Made by a program: the position numbers and the translations under genes. A DNA stretch of 64,000 nt from Acinetobacter sp. ANC 3903 (GTDB lineage: Bacteria > Pseudomonadota > Gammaproteobacteria > Pseudomonadales > Moraxellaceae): positions 124,001 to 188,000 of the forward strand of contig NZ_NEGA01000001.1 in assembly GCF_002135315.1 (NCBI RefSeq), written 5' to 3'. Positions 25,863 through 35,700 of the stretch are shown here, piece after piece. The number at the start of each line of letters is the position of its first letter. Position 1 is the first letter of the stretch. The notes beneath the pieces are model-generated. The model was not told the origin of the DNA. It made no database searches and worked only from the letters and a program-made list of their open reading frames with translations.

Positions 25863-27098
25863 TTATTTTAACTTGGTCAGTTTTTCAACTTCTTTCATGG
25901 TTTCTTTGACCGATTGCTTAATCGGCTCATAGTTTAAAAACCAGAACAGGTTCACGTGTTGATCTTGATGTTGTTGGGCCAATAAATCAATCACACTCTT
26001 TTCCCCGCGCCCCACCAGATGCCGACGATAAAAATAATAAACCAACAGTATCGTAGTGATCAGCATTACCATCAGCATGCTCCAAAACCCGGTTGGAGAT
26101 TTTAAACCTGGAATAAATTCAAAGTTCATCCCATACACCCCGGTCAATAAAGTCAGAGGGGCAAAAATTGCGGTGATAATAGCCAGAATACGCATATTTT
26201 CATTGGTCTGGTTGGCAATTGCAGAAAAATGCAAATCTATAGCTGCCTGAATGGAGGCACGAAGACGAACCATATGCTTTTGAATCCGGCCCACATGGCT
26301 AACCAGATCATCCATCCGCACCAGCATAATATCTTGCCGTTCAGACTTTTTCTTGCCTTTTAAATGGGGGTAATTATCTACAATTTCATCGCGTAGTTCT
26401 TGTAAGGCATCAATCTGTTCTTCGCAAAGATTCTCTACTTGCTGAAAAGTCATGCTTTCCTGAAATAACTGATTCCATTTGGTAAATCTGCGATGACCTT
26501 GCAGTAATTCTTGCTGCCAAAACTCTACACGCCGGGTCAGGGGGACACGTAAATCTAAATAACCATCTACAATGCTATTCAATAATCGTAAAGCCAGGTC
26601 TAAGGGGGTAGTGGAAACTTTGCGTGATTTGTTTTGATCTTGAACAGGACGGATAAAATTCATTTCAATCCGTGAGATATAATTCTCAACCGCCCTATTG
26701 CCTTGTTCACGCACTGTAATGAGCACCTGAGGCGTCATGATAAAGCTAACCGGTGTGGTGGCTAAACCAAACATCTTTTCATGCTGTTCCAGTGCTTGTG
26801 CCCCGGTCTTAATATCATCATCAGGTGTAATCAGTTTACGAAAAATCAGTAAATCATAATTTTCCATGGTATCGAAGGTACAAGGATGCTCCAGGTTCAA
26901 AACATCTTTCAAATGAAACTCGTTTAATATCAGCTGAGTATATTGATAAATTTCTTTTTGCCACTCATCCGCACGGTTCACTACATCCTCCCGGGTGCAA
27001 TCCACCCATACAAAGACTGGTTCAGCTTCAGTATTTTGGTCTTTTTGTACAAAAATATGCTGTTCAGTGGGATGTTGGTAGAAATAATAAACCTGCAT
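25863..27098 (-). CDS. CorA-family divalent cation transporter
   Basis: A 411-residue protein of the CorA/ZntB family. The large N-terminal cytoplasmic domain (TPDDDIKTGAQALEQ, VLITVREQGNRAVENYISRIE) leads to a long stalk helix. Two C-terminal transmembrane segments follow, separated by the pore-loop motif YGMNFEFIPG. The basic C-terminus is somewhat longer than usual (about 45 residues after the last segment). Start MQVYYFYQHP at 27098 has AGAGA nine bases upstream; a GTG at 27119 is possible. Mg2+, Co2+ or Zn2+ cannot be told apart from sequence. Confidence 0.9.
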   Translation of the reverse strand: MQVYYFYQHPTEQHIFVQKDQNTEAEPVFVWVDCTREDVVNRADEWQKEIYQYTQLILNEFHLKDVLNLEHPCTFDTMENYDLLIFRKLITPDDDIKTGAQALEQHEKMFGLATTPVSFIMTPQVLITVREQGNRAVENYISRIEMNFIRPVQDQNKSRKVSTTPLDLALRLLNSIVDGYLDLRVPLTRRVEFWQQELLQGHRRFTKWNQLFQESMTFQQVENLCEEQIDALQELRDEIVDNYPHLKGKKKSERQDIMLVRMDDLVSHVGRIQKHMVRLRASIQAAIDLHFSAIANQTNENMRILAIITAIFAPLTLLTGVYGMNFEFIPGLKSPTGFWSMLMVMLITTILLVYYFYRRHLVGRGEKSVIDLLAQQHQDQHVNLFWFLNYEPIKQSVKETMKEVEKLTKLK

Positions 27099-27260
27099 AT
27101 AAACAATTCTCTGGTGCACTTTCTTATTGTTGGATTGATTGAAGTTTCAATAATTCAAAGCTGCGATCTGGCATAAAATTATGAGCTGCGCGCAAGCGTT
27201 AAGCAATAACATACAACTGGATTTGCAAATTTTAAATCAAATTTTCTCTCTGCCCATAAA

Positions 27261-27315
27261 AAAGCCCTGAGCAAGCCAAAGTCAAAACTTTAGCCAAGCA
27301 CAGGGCTTTCTTTAT
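27261..27315. terminator. terminator downstream of pnp
   Basis: AAAGCCCTG (27261-27269) and CAGGGCTTT (27301-27309) form the outer stem, with an inner AAAGT/ACTTT pairing. On the minus strand a T-rich stretch (from about 27263 down to 27256) follows, 47 bases after the pnp stop. Confidence 0.8.
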
Positions 27316-27355
27316 AGATATTCACATGGACTCAGCCATGTGAATACTCAAACCA

Positions 27356-29449
27356 TTAAACTTGTTCGATGTCTTTCATAGTCAATTTGATACGACCACG
27401 GTTGTCGACATCAGCAACTTGAACCTTGATTTCTTGACCTTCTTTCAATACGTCTGCAACGTTCGCAATGCGTTCGTTAGAGATTTGAGAGATGTGAAGT
27501 AAACCATCAGTACCAGGAAGGATGTTTACGAACGCACCGAATTCAACGATACGAATGACTTTACCAGTGTAGATTGTACCTGGTTCGATTTCAGCAGTAA
27601 GCGCCTGGATTTTTGCAACAGCAGCCATCGCAGCAGCTTTAGTTTCACCAAATACGCGAACTGTACCGTTATCTTCGATATCGATTGCAGCTTTAGTTTC
27701 TTCAGTGATTGCACGAATAGTTGCGCCGCCTTTACCAATGACATCACGGATCTTGTCAGGGTTGATAGTGATCACTTGGAATGTAGGAGCGTGCATAGAA
27801 ATTTCAGGACGAGCGCGTGAAATTACTTGGTTCATTTCATTCAAGATGTGCATACGACCAGCATAAGCTTGGTTCAATGCAGACTCCATGATCTCTTCAG
27901 TAATACCTTCGATCTTGATGTCCATTTGAAGTGCAGTAATACCGTTTGCAGAACCTGCTACTTTAAAGTCCATGTCGCCAAGGTGGTCTTCGTCACCCAA
28001 GATGTCAGAAAGAACTGCGAAACGCTCGCCTTCTTTCACAAGACCCATCGCGATACCCGCAACTGGTGCTTTAAGTGGAACACCTGCGTCCATAAGTGAT
28101 AGAGAAGCACCACATACAGAAGCCATTGAAGATGAACCGTTAGATTCAGTGATGTCAGATACGATACGGATCACGTACGGGAAGCGGTCAGCTGCAGGAA
28201 GAACTGCTTGAACACCACGACGCGCTAGACGACCGTGACCGATTTCACGACGTTTAGGACCAGATTCACGACCAGTTTCACCTACAGAGTATGCAGGGAA
28301 GTTGTAGTGCAACATGAAGTTATCAGTTTTAGTACCTGCAAGGGTATCAACCATTAACGCATCACGTGTATTACCCAAAGTCGTTGTTACCAAGGCTTGA
28401 GTTTCACCACGTGTGAACAATGCAGAACCGTGAGCACGACCCAATACGCCCACTTGTACGTCGATTGCACGAACAGTTTTCGTGTCACGACCATCAATAC
28501 GTGGTTTACCAGACAAGATGTTGTCACGTACTGTGCGGTATTTTAAGTCTTCGAATAATTCGTTTACTTCGTCAGCAATGCCAGTTTCGTCATTTTCAGG
28601 AACGAATTGAGCCAATGCTTCTTCTTGAAGTGCATCAAGCGCTGCATAACGTTCATGTTTAACAGCGATTGTGTAGGCTTCAGAGATTTTAGCTTCGAAA
28701 GCTTCTTTCAGTTTGCCAAGAAGGTCTTCGTTTTTCTCAGGAGCAGTCCAAGTAGACTCAGTTGCACCAGCTGCTGCAGCAAATTCTTTAATTGCCTGGA
28801 TCGCAATTTGCATTTCGTCATGACCAAAAAGCACAGCGCCGAGCATTTGGTCTTCTGAAAGTTCTTTAGCTTCAGATTCAACCATCAATACTGCTGATTC
28901 TGTACCTGCAACCACAAGGTCAAGATCACTTTCTTTTAACTGTTCATTGTTCGGGTTAAGAACGTATTCACCATTGATTAAACCAACGCGCGCACCACCG
29001 ATTGGACCACGGAAAGGCGTACCAGCGATAGCAAGTGCTGCTGAAGTACCGAGCATTGCAGCAATGTCAGCATCCATCGTTTTGTCAGAAGAAATAACAG
29101 TTGCTGTTACTTGAATTTCGTTGAAGTAACCTTCTGGGAACAAGGGACGAATTGGACGGTCGATCAAGCGTGAAATTAAAGTTTCAGCTTCAGAAGCACG
29201 GCCTTCACGTTTACCGTAACCACCCGGGATACGACCTGCAGCATATTGTTTTTCTTGATAGTTAACAGTTAAGGGGAAGAAATCCTGACCTGCTTTTGCT
29301 TTTGGTTGCGCAACAACAGCAACAAGTACTGTTACGCCGCCCATAGTAATCACTACTGTGTTTGCCTGACGAGCAACACGACCTGTTTCTAGGACAACTT
29401 GATGTTGACCAAATTGGAATTCTTTACGAACAATATTAAACATTGACAT
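27356..29449 (-). CDS. pnp: polynucleotide phosphorylase
   Basis: A 697-residue 3'-5' phosphorolytic exoribonuclease, core of the RNA degradosome. Two RNase PH domains (N-terminal with [16 protein letters not shown] and [14 protein letters not shown]; second with [17 protein letters not shown] and [13 protein letters not shown]) are followed by a KH domain ([19 protein letters not shown]) and an S1 domain ([20 protein letters not shown]). Length is standard. GGAAAG lies eight bases before the ATG. It follows rpsO on the same strand, the conserved rpsO-pnp order. Confidence 0.98.
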   Translation of the reverse strand: MSMFNIVRKEFQFGQHQVVLETGRVARQANTVVITMGGVTVLVAVVAQPKAKAGQDFFPLTVNYQEKQYAAGRIPGGYGKREGRASEAETLISRLIDRPIRPLFPEGYFNEIQVTATVISSDKTMDADIAAMLGTSAALAIAGTPFRGPIGGARVGLINGEYVLNPNNEQLKESDLDLVVAGTESAVLMVESEAKELSEDQMLGAVLFGHDEMQIAIQAIKEFAAAAGATESTWTAPEKNEDLLGKLKEAFEAKISEAYTIAVKHERYAALDALQEEALAQFVPENDETGIADEVNELFEDLKYRTVRDNILSGKPRIDGRDTKTVRAIDVQVGVLGRAHGSALFTRGETQALVTTTLGNTRDALMVDTLAGTKTDNFMLHYNFPAYSVGETGRESGPKRREIGHGRLARRGVQAVLPAADRFPYVIRIVSDITESNGSSSMASVCGASLSLMDAGVPLKAPVAGIAMGLVKEGERFAVLSDILGDEDHLGDMDFKVAGSANGITALQMDIKIEGITEEIMESALNQAYAGRMHILNEMNQVISRARPEISMHAPTFQVITINPDKIRDVIGKGGATIRAITEETKAAIDIEDNGTVRVFGETKAAAMAAVAKIQALTAEIEPGTIYTGKVIRIVEFGAFVNILPGTDGLLHISQISNERIANVADVLKEGQEIKVQVADVDNRGRIKLTMKDIEQV

Positions 29450-29597
29450 GTATTTTTCTTTCCTAGTTCTTTTGAACAGTTATTCTAGTGGAGACCCCTA
29501 AGGTTTGGCATTCACATCAACTGCATAAATGACAAAGCTTAGAAGCCGACCTCACTAGACTATAAAAATGTATGAATACACTATTTTTAAACACAAA

Positions 29598-29622
29598 GAA
29601 GGAGCGAAACAATCGCCCCTTC
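29598..29622 (-). promoter_or_regulatory. hairpin in the rpsO-pnp intergenic region
   Basis: GAAGGAGCGA (29598-29607) and TCGCCCCTTC (29613-29622) form a 10-bp stem with one G-U pair in the minus-strand RNA. In this position E. coli has an rpsO terminator and an RNase III-cleaved pnp leader hairpin; either role is possible. Confidence 0.5.
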
Positions 29623-29711
29623 CCCATTACCTAACCAAGGCCAGGTATACTTTAATTTTCAGTAATACAGCATTTAACATGCAATAGTCCGAAAAAATAA
29701 GTTTAATCGAA

Positions 29712-29981
29712 TTAACGACGTAAACCTAAAGCAGCGATCAAAGCGCTGTAACGAGTAGCATCTTTACCTTTAAGGTAGTCAAGAAGCTTACGACGTTGGT
29801 TAACCATACGGATAAGACCGCGACGGCTATGGTGGTCGTGTTTGTGTTCTTTAAAGTGACCTTGCAAATCATTGATTTGGGCAGTTAAAAGAGCTACTTG
29901 AACTTCAGGTGAACCAGTGTCGTTTTCAGCGCGAGCAAATTTAGCAACGATCTCTGCGCGATCTGCGTTTGTTAAAGCCAT
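29712..29981 (-). CDS. rpsO: 30S ribosomal protein S15
   Basis: An 89-residue protein that binds 16S rRNA h20-h22 early in 30S assembly. The sequence is classical: [40 protein letters not shown] and the ending [29 protein letters not shown] site precedes the ATG. The promoter is visible about 90 bases upstream. S15 in several bacteria represses its own leader; the AT-rich leader here (with GAAATCAATTGATTTC at about 30018-30033) could fold, but no clear S15-type pseudoknot can be asserted. Confidence 0.98.
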   Translation of the reverse strand: MALTNADRAEIVAKFARAENDTGSPEVQVALLTAQINDLQGHFKEHKHDHHSRRGLIRMVNQRRKLLDYLKGKDATRYSALIAALGLRR

Positions 29982-30071
29982 TCGATTTCTCCGAGATGCT
30001 TAAAAATTACATTTGATAGAAATCAATTGATTTCTCAATTGACTGCCGTGCATCACTACAGCAAGTGCGTT

Positions 30072-30100
30072 ATTTTAAGGGAAAAGTCAGGGGATTGCAA
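30072..30100 (-). promoter_or_regulatory. promoter of rpsO
   Basis: On the minus strand TTGCAA (30100-30095), 17 bases, then TAAAAT (30077-30072). The leader to the rpsO ATG is then about 85 bases. Confidence 0.65.
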
Positions 30101-30278
30101 AAAGAGAAACTGCTTTTCATCTTTTAATATCAATTCATTGAAAAAGCTTCATTTTATCGTTTGAGCTTTGAATTTATTGATTGCCGGTTAAATCTTCCCC
30201 TGAAAAAGGCGTGGTGCAAATTGTTTTCCCAGATTTAAAAAGCACTTATTTTTATTTTATTCTCATCCATGTAAGATA
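30101..30278. other. gap between rpsO promoter and sRNA-like unit A
   Basis: AT-rich sequence with no coding frame, hairpin or repeat that I can support. Confidence 0.5.
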
Positions 30279-30311
30279 AAAAAAAGCCCAAGCTGGGCTT
30301 GGGCTTTTTTT
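30279..30311. terminator. terminator of unit A
   Basis: A perfect 15-bp stem counting the A/T flanks, 3-base loop, and T runs on both strands. Confidence 0.9.
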
Positions 30312-30377
30312 GCGCTGTAGTTTCTTCTATTTTAGTTATTATTCTTTTATTTATAGTCATAATTTACGCTGTTCGCG
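30279..30377 (-). ncRNA. putative small RNA, tandem unit A
   Basis: A predicted ~100-nt minus-strand transcript. A -10 TATAAT is at 30389-30384, placing the start near 30377. It ends at a strong terminator: AAAAAAA-GCCCAAGC / GCTTGGGC-TTTTTTT (30279-30293 and 30297-30311) with loop TGG. No coding frame or ribosome site is seen. It shares with unit B the order 18-bp upstream box, TATAATAATAA, ACAGCG, and AGAAGAAACTACAGC just before the terminator. No adjacent gene otherwise explains the terminator. Confidence 0.5.
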
Positions 30378-30477
30378 TTTATTATTATAAACATTCCGTG
30401 TGTGAAATTTTACTTCCCTATGTGGTAGATTCTGCCACAAAGCATTCTGTAAAAAAGTGGGCTTTCTCGTATCTCTT

Positions 30478-30495
30478 TGTAAGCATTTTCGTACA
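30478..30495 (-). promoter_or_regulatory. 18-bp upstream box of unit A
   Basis: On the minus strand TGTACGAAAATGCTTACA. It differs at one position from the box at 30905-30922, and both are followed (minus strand) by a CGAGAAA motif. It lies about 88 bases upstream of the unit A -10. Confidence 0.5.
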
Positions 30496-30696
30496 TTAAT
30501 TAATATTTCTTATGTTTCATGTAACCAATCAAATAAGTACTATTTATTAAAAATTAATTACTTAAGGTTAAATAAAATATCTAACTTATACAAAAGCCGT
30601 CATATTCCTCCCCATTTAATTTTTACTTATATAACTGGGTCTGAATAGTGGCGGTTTCAGCCAATCATTTTTGTAATAAATCGTCCATTTTTGCAT
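30496..30696. other. AT-rich gap between the two sRNA-like units
   Basis: About 200 bases. A five-codon frame after a GGGGAGG-like site (minus strand near 30600) is too short to call. Nothing else is supported. Confidence 0.45.
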
Positions 30697-30793
30697 ATAA
30701 AAAAGCCCTGTAGTCTCTCCCAAAACTACAAGGCTTAGCGGCTGTAAGTTTCCTCTTTTTCCTTACTTCACTGTAAGTTCGCTGTCTTTCGAC
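30697..30793 (-). ncRNA. putative small RNA, tandem unit B
   Basis: A predicted ~97-nt minus-strand transcript. A -10 TATAAT is at 30805-30800. The RNA begins with TGTC-GAAA-GACA, a GNRA-type hairpin, then a second small hairpin CTTAC/GTAAG, then AGAGGAAACTTACAGCCGC, and ends in a 12-bp terminator (30725-30736 with 30703-30714) plus T run. The terminator stem has a G-U wobble only when read on the minus strand and a C-A mismatch on the other, which supports the direction. No coding frame. Structure parallels unit A. Confidence 0.55.
30699..30736 (-). terminator. terminator of unit B
   Basis: AAGCCTTGTAGT pairs with ACTACAGGGCTT (minus strand; 30736-30725 and 30714-30703), followed by TTTT. 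It may also catch read-through from recD. Confidence 0.85.
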
Positions 30794-30904
30794 ATTATTA
30801 TTATATTATGGCGATTTTGCTCAATTTTCCGTATCGAGCTTTTTATGTGCAGCTATCATCTCAAAAACATTCATAAAGCTCTATGCGGCAATTTCTCGAA
30901 TCAC

Positions 30905-30922
30905 TGTAAGCAATTTCGTACA
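30905..30922 (-). promoter_or_regulatory. 18-bp upstream box of unit B
   Basis: On the minus strand TGTACGAAATTGCTTACA, 24 bases after the recD stop and about 99 bases upstream of the unit B -10. Confidence 0.5.
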
Positions 30923-30946
30923 AAATTAGAAATTATTTATTTATTG

Positions 30947-32722
30947 TTAATCATTTAATGCATTGTTTACTTTGCCTAACAGTCCGCTTTTTCTTATGGT
31001 TTTAATGGTTAAAGACTGGATGAAAGCCTCTTGATCCACCAAAAGACTCACTACTTTCTTGGCCCGGGTAATGGCCGTATACAGTAATTCTTTACTCAAT
31101 AAATTTTTTGCAGCTTCATCTAAAACCACTGCCGTATGGGTAAATTCCGAACCTTGCGATTTATGAATGGTCAGCACAAATGCCGTTTCAATACTTTTGG
31201 GTAAGCGGGTGGCAGGTACCCATTTTTCCAGGCTAGGGAAATAAACTTCAAACTGGGACTGCGCATCTCGACTACGCTTAAAACAAATTCCGATATCTCC
31301 ATTCGACAGACCCAGCTGGTAATCGTTATAGGTCATCATCACCGGACGGCCGACATACCAGTCGCCCTGTTTGCTCATATGTAATGCCAAAGCTTCCAGC
31401 AGACGCTGTTCCATTTGCACATTCAGCTGGCGCAAACCCAAGGCACCATGCCGGATAGCCGCCAAAATACGGTAATCATCAAAAACCTTGACCACCTGTG
31501 TTACCCAAAGTTCAGGTTCATCTGCAGTTAAATAGCTTTTCAGCACCGCAATATAATTCTGATAACCCAGCATCAGTTTGTCGTAATAGGCCGTACGGTC
31601 GAATTGTATGGACATGTGGGCAGGAAGATATTCCAGTTGAATTTGATCTTGCATTTCGGCCTTTAAGGCAATCGCTTTTATTTCAGCAGGTTGCACAATT
31701 TGCTGGGCAAAATGCGCTAATAGCGCTGCATTATTTTGCCCCGGCTGTTGCAGTTGAATAAATTCGGCCATCTGTCCAATCAGCGCCCCGGCTTTAAAAC
31801 GGCGACTATTGACTAAATTGACCCGATTTTCAACCAAAGCCGGCACCTGTTGTAAGTCTGCCAATACCGAGCCGACATCGACTGCAGCGAGCTGGTTGGC
31901 ATCGCCTAGTAAAATCAGGCGAGCATGATCCGGCACCGCTGACAGCAGCATATTGGCCAGACTGAGATCCAGCATGGATGCTTCATCCACCACAATCACG
32001 TCATAGGGCAAAGGCTGCTTGGCATGAAAGCGCGGTTGCTGGCTGCTTCCCAGACCCAATAAGCGGTGAATGGTAATCGGGTTAAGTTGTTTTAACTCAT
32101 CACTGACTAAATTCTGAAGTTTTTCATCATTTAGCGAGTTTTGTAGTGCCTCTTTCATTCGCTGCGCAGCCTTACCGGTCGGTGCAGCCATGGCAATGCG
32201 GATATTTGGCATGGCTTGATTCAGCACGGCAATAATTCGGGCCAAGGTATAGGTCTTCCCCGTTCCCGGTCCACCGGTAATGATATTCAAGGCTTGCTTC
32301 GCCACCATACTCAAGGCTTCAATTTGGTATTTATCGCTGAGTAAGTCTGGATAAGCAGAAAGATCCACCGCTGCTATGGATTGCTGTTTTAAACGTGCGA
32401 CTTGCCGGGCCAAAGACTGCTCCAGTGCCCAGTAACGATATAAATACAAATGCTGCTGATCGAAAACAAAGGGTGCGACCTGATCTTGTATATTATTTTC
32501 AATATTTTCAGCCGAAATCACCAGATCATGCAAGGTTTGAATCTGTTGCACTGTTGCCGAAATACAACTATCCCCTTGTTGAATAGCCTCCAGAACCTGC
32601 CCGATAATGTGGCTGCTATTTTCGTCCTGCGCCACATCACTAAAAGGCTGCTGGCAAATAAACTGACTCCAAGTGCTGATCCATGCAGCGCTTTGGTCAT
32701 CTTTATATTGTTTATTTTCCAC
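30947..32722 (-). CDS. recD: RecBCD alpha subunit, 5'-3' helicase RecD
   Basis: A 591-residue subunit of exonuclease V. Walker A is ITGGPGTGKTYTLARI, Walker B VIVVDEASMLDLSLA, motif III LLGDANQLAAVDVG, and the C-terminal TIHKSQGSEFTHTAVVLDE and LLYTAITRAKK motifs are all present. Two GTG starts are possible; the one at 32722 has GAGG seven bases upstream, the one at 32746 has none, so 32722 is chosen. It is last in the recC-recB-recD operon, 63 bases after recB. Confidence 0.95.
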   Translation of the reverse strand: MENKQYKDDQSAAWISTWSQFICQQPFSDVAQDENSSHIIGQVLEAIQQGDSCISATVQQIQTLHDLVISAENIENNIQDQVAPFVFDQQHLYLYRYWALEQSLARQVARLKQQSIAAVDLSAYPDLLSDKYQIEALSMVAKQALNIITGGPGTGKTYTLARIIAVLNQAMPNIRIAMAAPTGKAAQRMKEALQNSLNDEKLQNLVSDELKQLNPITIHRLLGLGSSQQPRFHAKQPLPYDVIVVDEASMLDLSLANMLLSAVPDHARLILLGDANQLAAVDVGSVLADLQQVPALVENRVNLVNSRRFKAGALIGQMAEFIQLQQPGQNNAALLAHFAQQIVQPAEIKAIALKAEMQDQIQLEYLPAHMSIQFDRTAYYDKLMLGYQNYIAVLKSYLTADEPELWVTQVVKVFDDYRILAAIRHGALGLRQLNVQMEQRLLEALALHMSKQGDWYVGRPVMMTYNDYQLGLSNGDIGICFKRSRDAQSQFEVYFPSLEKWVPATRLPKSIETAFVLTIHKSQGSEFTHTAVVLDEAAKNLLSKELLYTAITRAKKVVSLLVDQEAFIQSLTIKTIRKSGLLGKVNNALND

Positions 32723-32785
32723 ACAGTTATCCTCAAAGTTATCCACAACTCAATCTATTGTTTAAAAGCCATTAATTTCGCTACA

Positions 32786-35700
32786 TCAGGCGATTTTGCT
32801 GCTTTTATCTTCAGCAAAATAGCCCAAAATTGCATCGAGACGCAGAATAAATTCTGCCTCCGGCTTCCAGTGATAAAAACCCTGTTCGGCTTGCCCGTTC
32901 ATGCCACGCAAATACAGATAGCTCGCGCCGCCCAAATGCTTTTCGATGTCATAATCCTGCATCTGCACGCTTAAATAACGGTGCAAGGCTACCAAATATA
33001 AACCTGCCTGTAACCAGTAACTGGCTTGTGACATACTTTGTCTGATTTCCTGCGCAAGATAATGAGCTTGATCGGTGCCTAAAAAATTACTTTTGTAATC
33101 GGCAATATGATATTGCTGACCATCAAAATAAACCAGATCGATGGAACCGGTTAAGTAACGGGCAGAATTGGCCTGATTAAAATCCAGCATATCTATGCCA
33201 TGTTCTGCATACAGTTGATGAATACGCTGAATCGCCAAGACATGATCCGACAAGGACAGATAAAAAGGAAATTCGGCTAAATGCTCATTTTCATCCAGCT
33301 GGTTCAACTGAAAGTCCGAATGCAAAGGTGTTTGTAAAACATCATTCAACCAATCTGCAATCAACCCAATTAAATGATCTTCTGTTCCCTCAATAAATTC
33401 TTTTTCATATTTTTTGAATAATTCATCCCATAAATTTTCATACTTATTTTTAAAACGACGGCGAATTTCTAAAGGCCAATCCTGCGGATCATGGAAATCG
33501 ATATGTTCAAAAATTTCATGCAGGAATGTTCCGGCTACCGTCCCCATTGGGAAATTACGCTTAATCCATGAAAGCGGCTGTGTGGTTGATGCAATTTCAA
33601 TCTTTTCAAGCACATGGATTTCATCGGCGGCGCTAGACAACTGTTCTATATTGACAGCCAAGGCATCCATAGCCTGTTTACGGCTTAAATGCTGGGCCAA
33701 GGCACTGAAACTGGTTTTGGAACGCGGATAAAAGCGCTGACTCGGAAATTGCAATGCCTGTAAAGGCAAAGGTTCCTGCTGCTTGGCTTGCAGCTTGACC
33801 GGTCTTTCATTGATTAAGGTTTCATCGGCACTGGCAGGATGGGCAAAGTCTGTCCCACGCCAGAAAGCCAGACCATGACTGGACTTAGCTTCCTGATCCT
33901 GCAACATGGCATAGACCCGATGGCTAGCCCGGGTCAGTGCCACATACCAGAGCCGGTGTTGTTCAGCCACAGCACGGGCATTGTGCTGATCTATCGCATT
34001 TTGATCGAGCAGATTTTTGTCATTGACTGCTACCACACGCTGGACTTCAACTTTGCCGGTGACCGGATGAATATGATCCACGGTGGAAAAATTCAGGGTC
34101 TTGTTCATTTCCCGAAAATCTTTATCTGCCCCAAGCAAAAAGACGATTTTAAATTCCAGCCCTTTGGACTGGTGGATGGTCATCAGCTGCACCCCTGCCT
34201 CATTCGACAGTTTGCGTTCCAGTTCCCACTCCCGTTCTGCCGGAGATTGCAGCTGTTTTAAATACCAGTGATAAAGCTTTTGCGCACCCTGATATTGTTC
34301 GCTGTGCTGACTCAGTAATTCAGTCAGATGGCGCAAATTGACCACACAACGTTCATTATCGCGGCTCTGGGTCGCGACCAGATTTTTCCAGACCTGAAAC
34401 AGGTTCAGGCAATACTGCCAGGCAGTTAAAAAGCCTTTTTGCAGCCACATTTCGCGAATGCAGTCGAAGTCATAAATAAACTGGCTTAAGCCATCTGCCT
34501 GAGCTTCCAGCTGAATCAGCTGTTGTAAATTAAAGCCCAATAACCGGCTCAGCAAGGCACGTTTAATCTTGCCTTCGTCATAAGGATGCATGATGGCGCT
34601 GAGCACAGCACCGACATCTTTGGCCACCTGATGATCGAACACGCTGCGCTTGGAAGGACGATTGACCCGAATCCCCAAACGCTCCAGTTCATATTGGGCT
34701 TTATCCAGACCGTCATGGTTTTTCGATAAAATCGCAATATCATTTTCCTGCAGATATTTGGGCCCGGTCTTTTCTGCCAGATAAAGCTTTTCCTCAATGC
34801 CCTGATTAAGTAAATCCTGAATTTTCCAGGCCACCTGAATCGGTTCATGTTTTTTATCTTGCAGCATAATCCAGCGCAGCGGTTGGTGATTCTCACCATG
34901 CACATCTATAAGTGCAGGATGAGGACGGGAGCCGGCCTGAACCGGGCTGTAACTGACCTGTTCCCCAAAATCCATCTGCCGCTGAAACAGGGCATCGACC
35001 GCCTCCACCAGCACCTTCACCGAACGGTGATTATGCCGCAGGCTGTATTCCCGGCCCTGTTTGGACAGCACATCGGCACGGGCCTTGTTATAGGTCAGCA
35101 TGTCGCCACCGCGAAAGCCGTAAATAGCCTGCTTCGGATCGCCGACCATGATCATGCAGCCCTGATGATAACGCTTGCCATCCCGCCAGATCCGCGCCAG
35201 CATGTTGTCCTGATCCTGGTTGGTATCCTGAAATTCATCGACTAAAATAAGCGGATAATTGGTCTGGACAAATTTGGCAAAACGCAGCCCCTGTTCACCC
35301 TGCAAGGCTTCAGACAAGGTTCGGATTTGCTGGGCAAAGGTGGTTTCGCTTTTCTGCTGCAACACTTGCGGCAGGCGCTTTTTCACTTCACGGCTGAGAT
35401 AAAATTTCAGATAGGCATCCAGCAAGTCCAGATCCAGATTAAGTTTGGCCAAGGCCTCGCAAAAACTTTTTAGTTTTTGAATTACCCCATGCTGCTCAAA
35501 CTGATTCAGCACCTCTACAGCACATTTATTCAGGACTTTTTTGGTGGCCAGATCACTGAGATTTTTCAGGGTCGTTTCAAAATGCGGCGCAAACAAGGCA
35601 TAGCAACGCTGCTCAGCCAGCGCCTGAATAAAGGCCGGTAAATCATCACACAAGGTGCGTTGCATCAAGCCATCGGTGCGCCATTTTTTTCCGATAATGG

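Noticed and set aside
27181..27270. Plus-strand 29-codon frame between corA and pnp
   Set aside because: No ribosome site, and its end lies in the pnp terminator stem.
27827..28858. Several plus-strand frames opposite pnp
   Set aside because: Antisense shadows of the highly conserved pnp coding sequence with no start signals.
30299..30499. Hydrophobic 66-codon plus-strand frame in the sRNA region
   Set aside because: It starts inside a terminator stem, lacks a ribosome site, and its hydrophobicity reflects T-rich DNA opposite the sRNA-like unit.
30585..30615. Minus-strand GGGGAGG followed by a five-codon frame ending in TAA
   Set aside because: Too short and unsupported; likely chance in AT-rich DNA.
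32739..32747. Perfect DnaA-box consensus TTATCCACA near the recD start
   Set aside because: A single box next to a TTATCCTCA near-match, overlapping coding sequence, without AT-rich unwinding repeats or dnaA/dnaN genes; not evidence of an origin.
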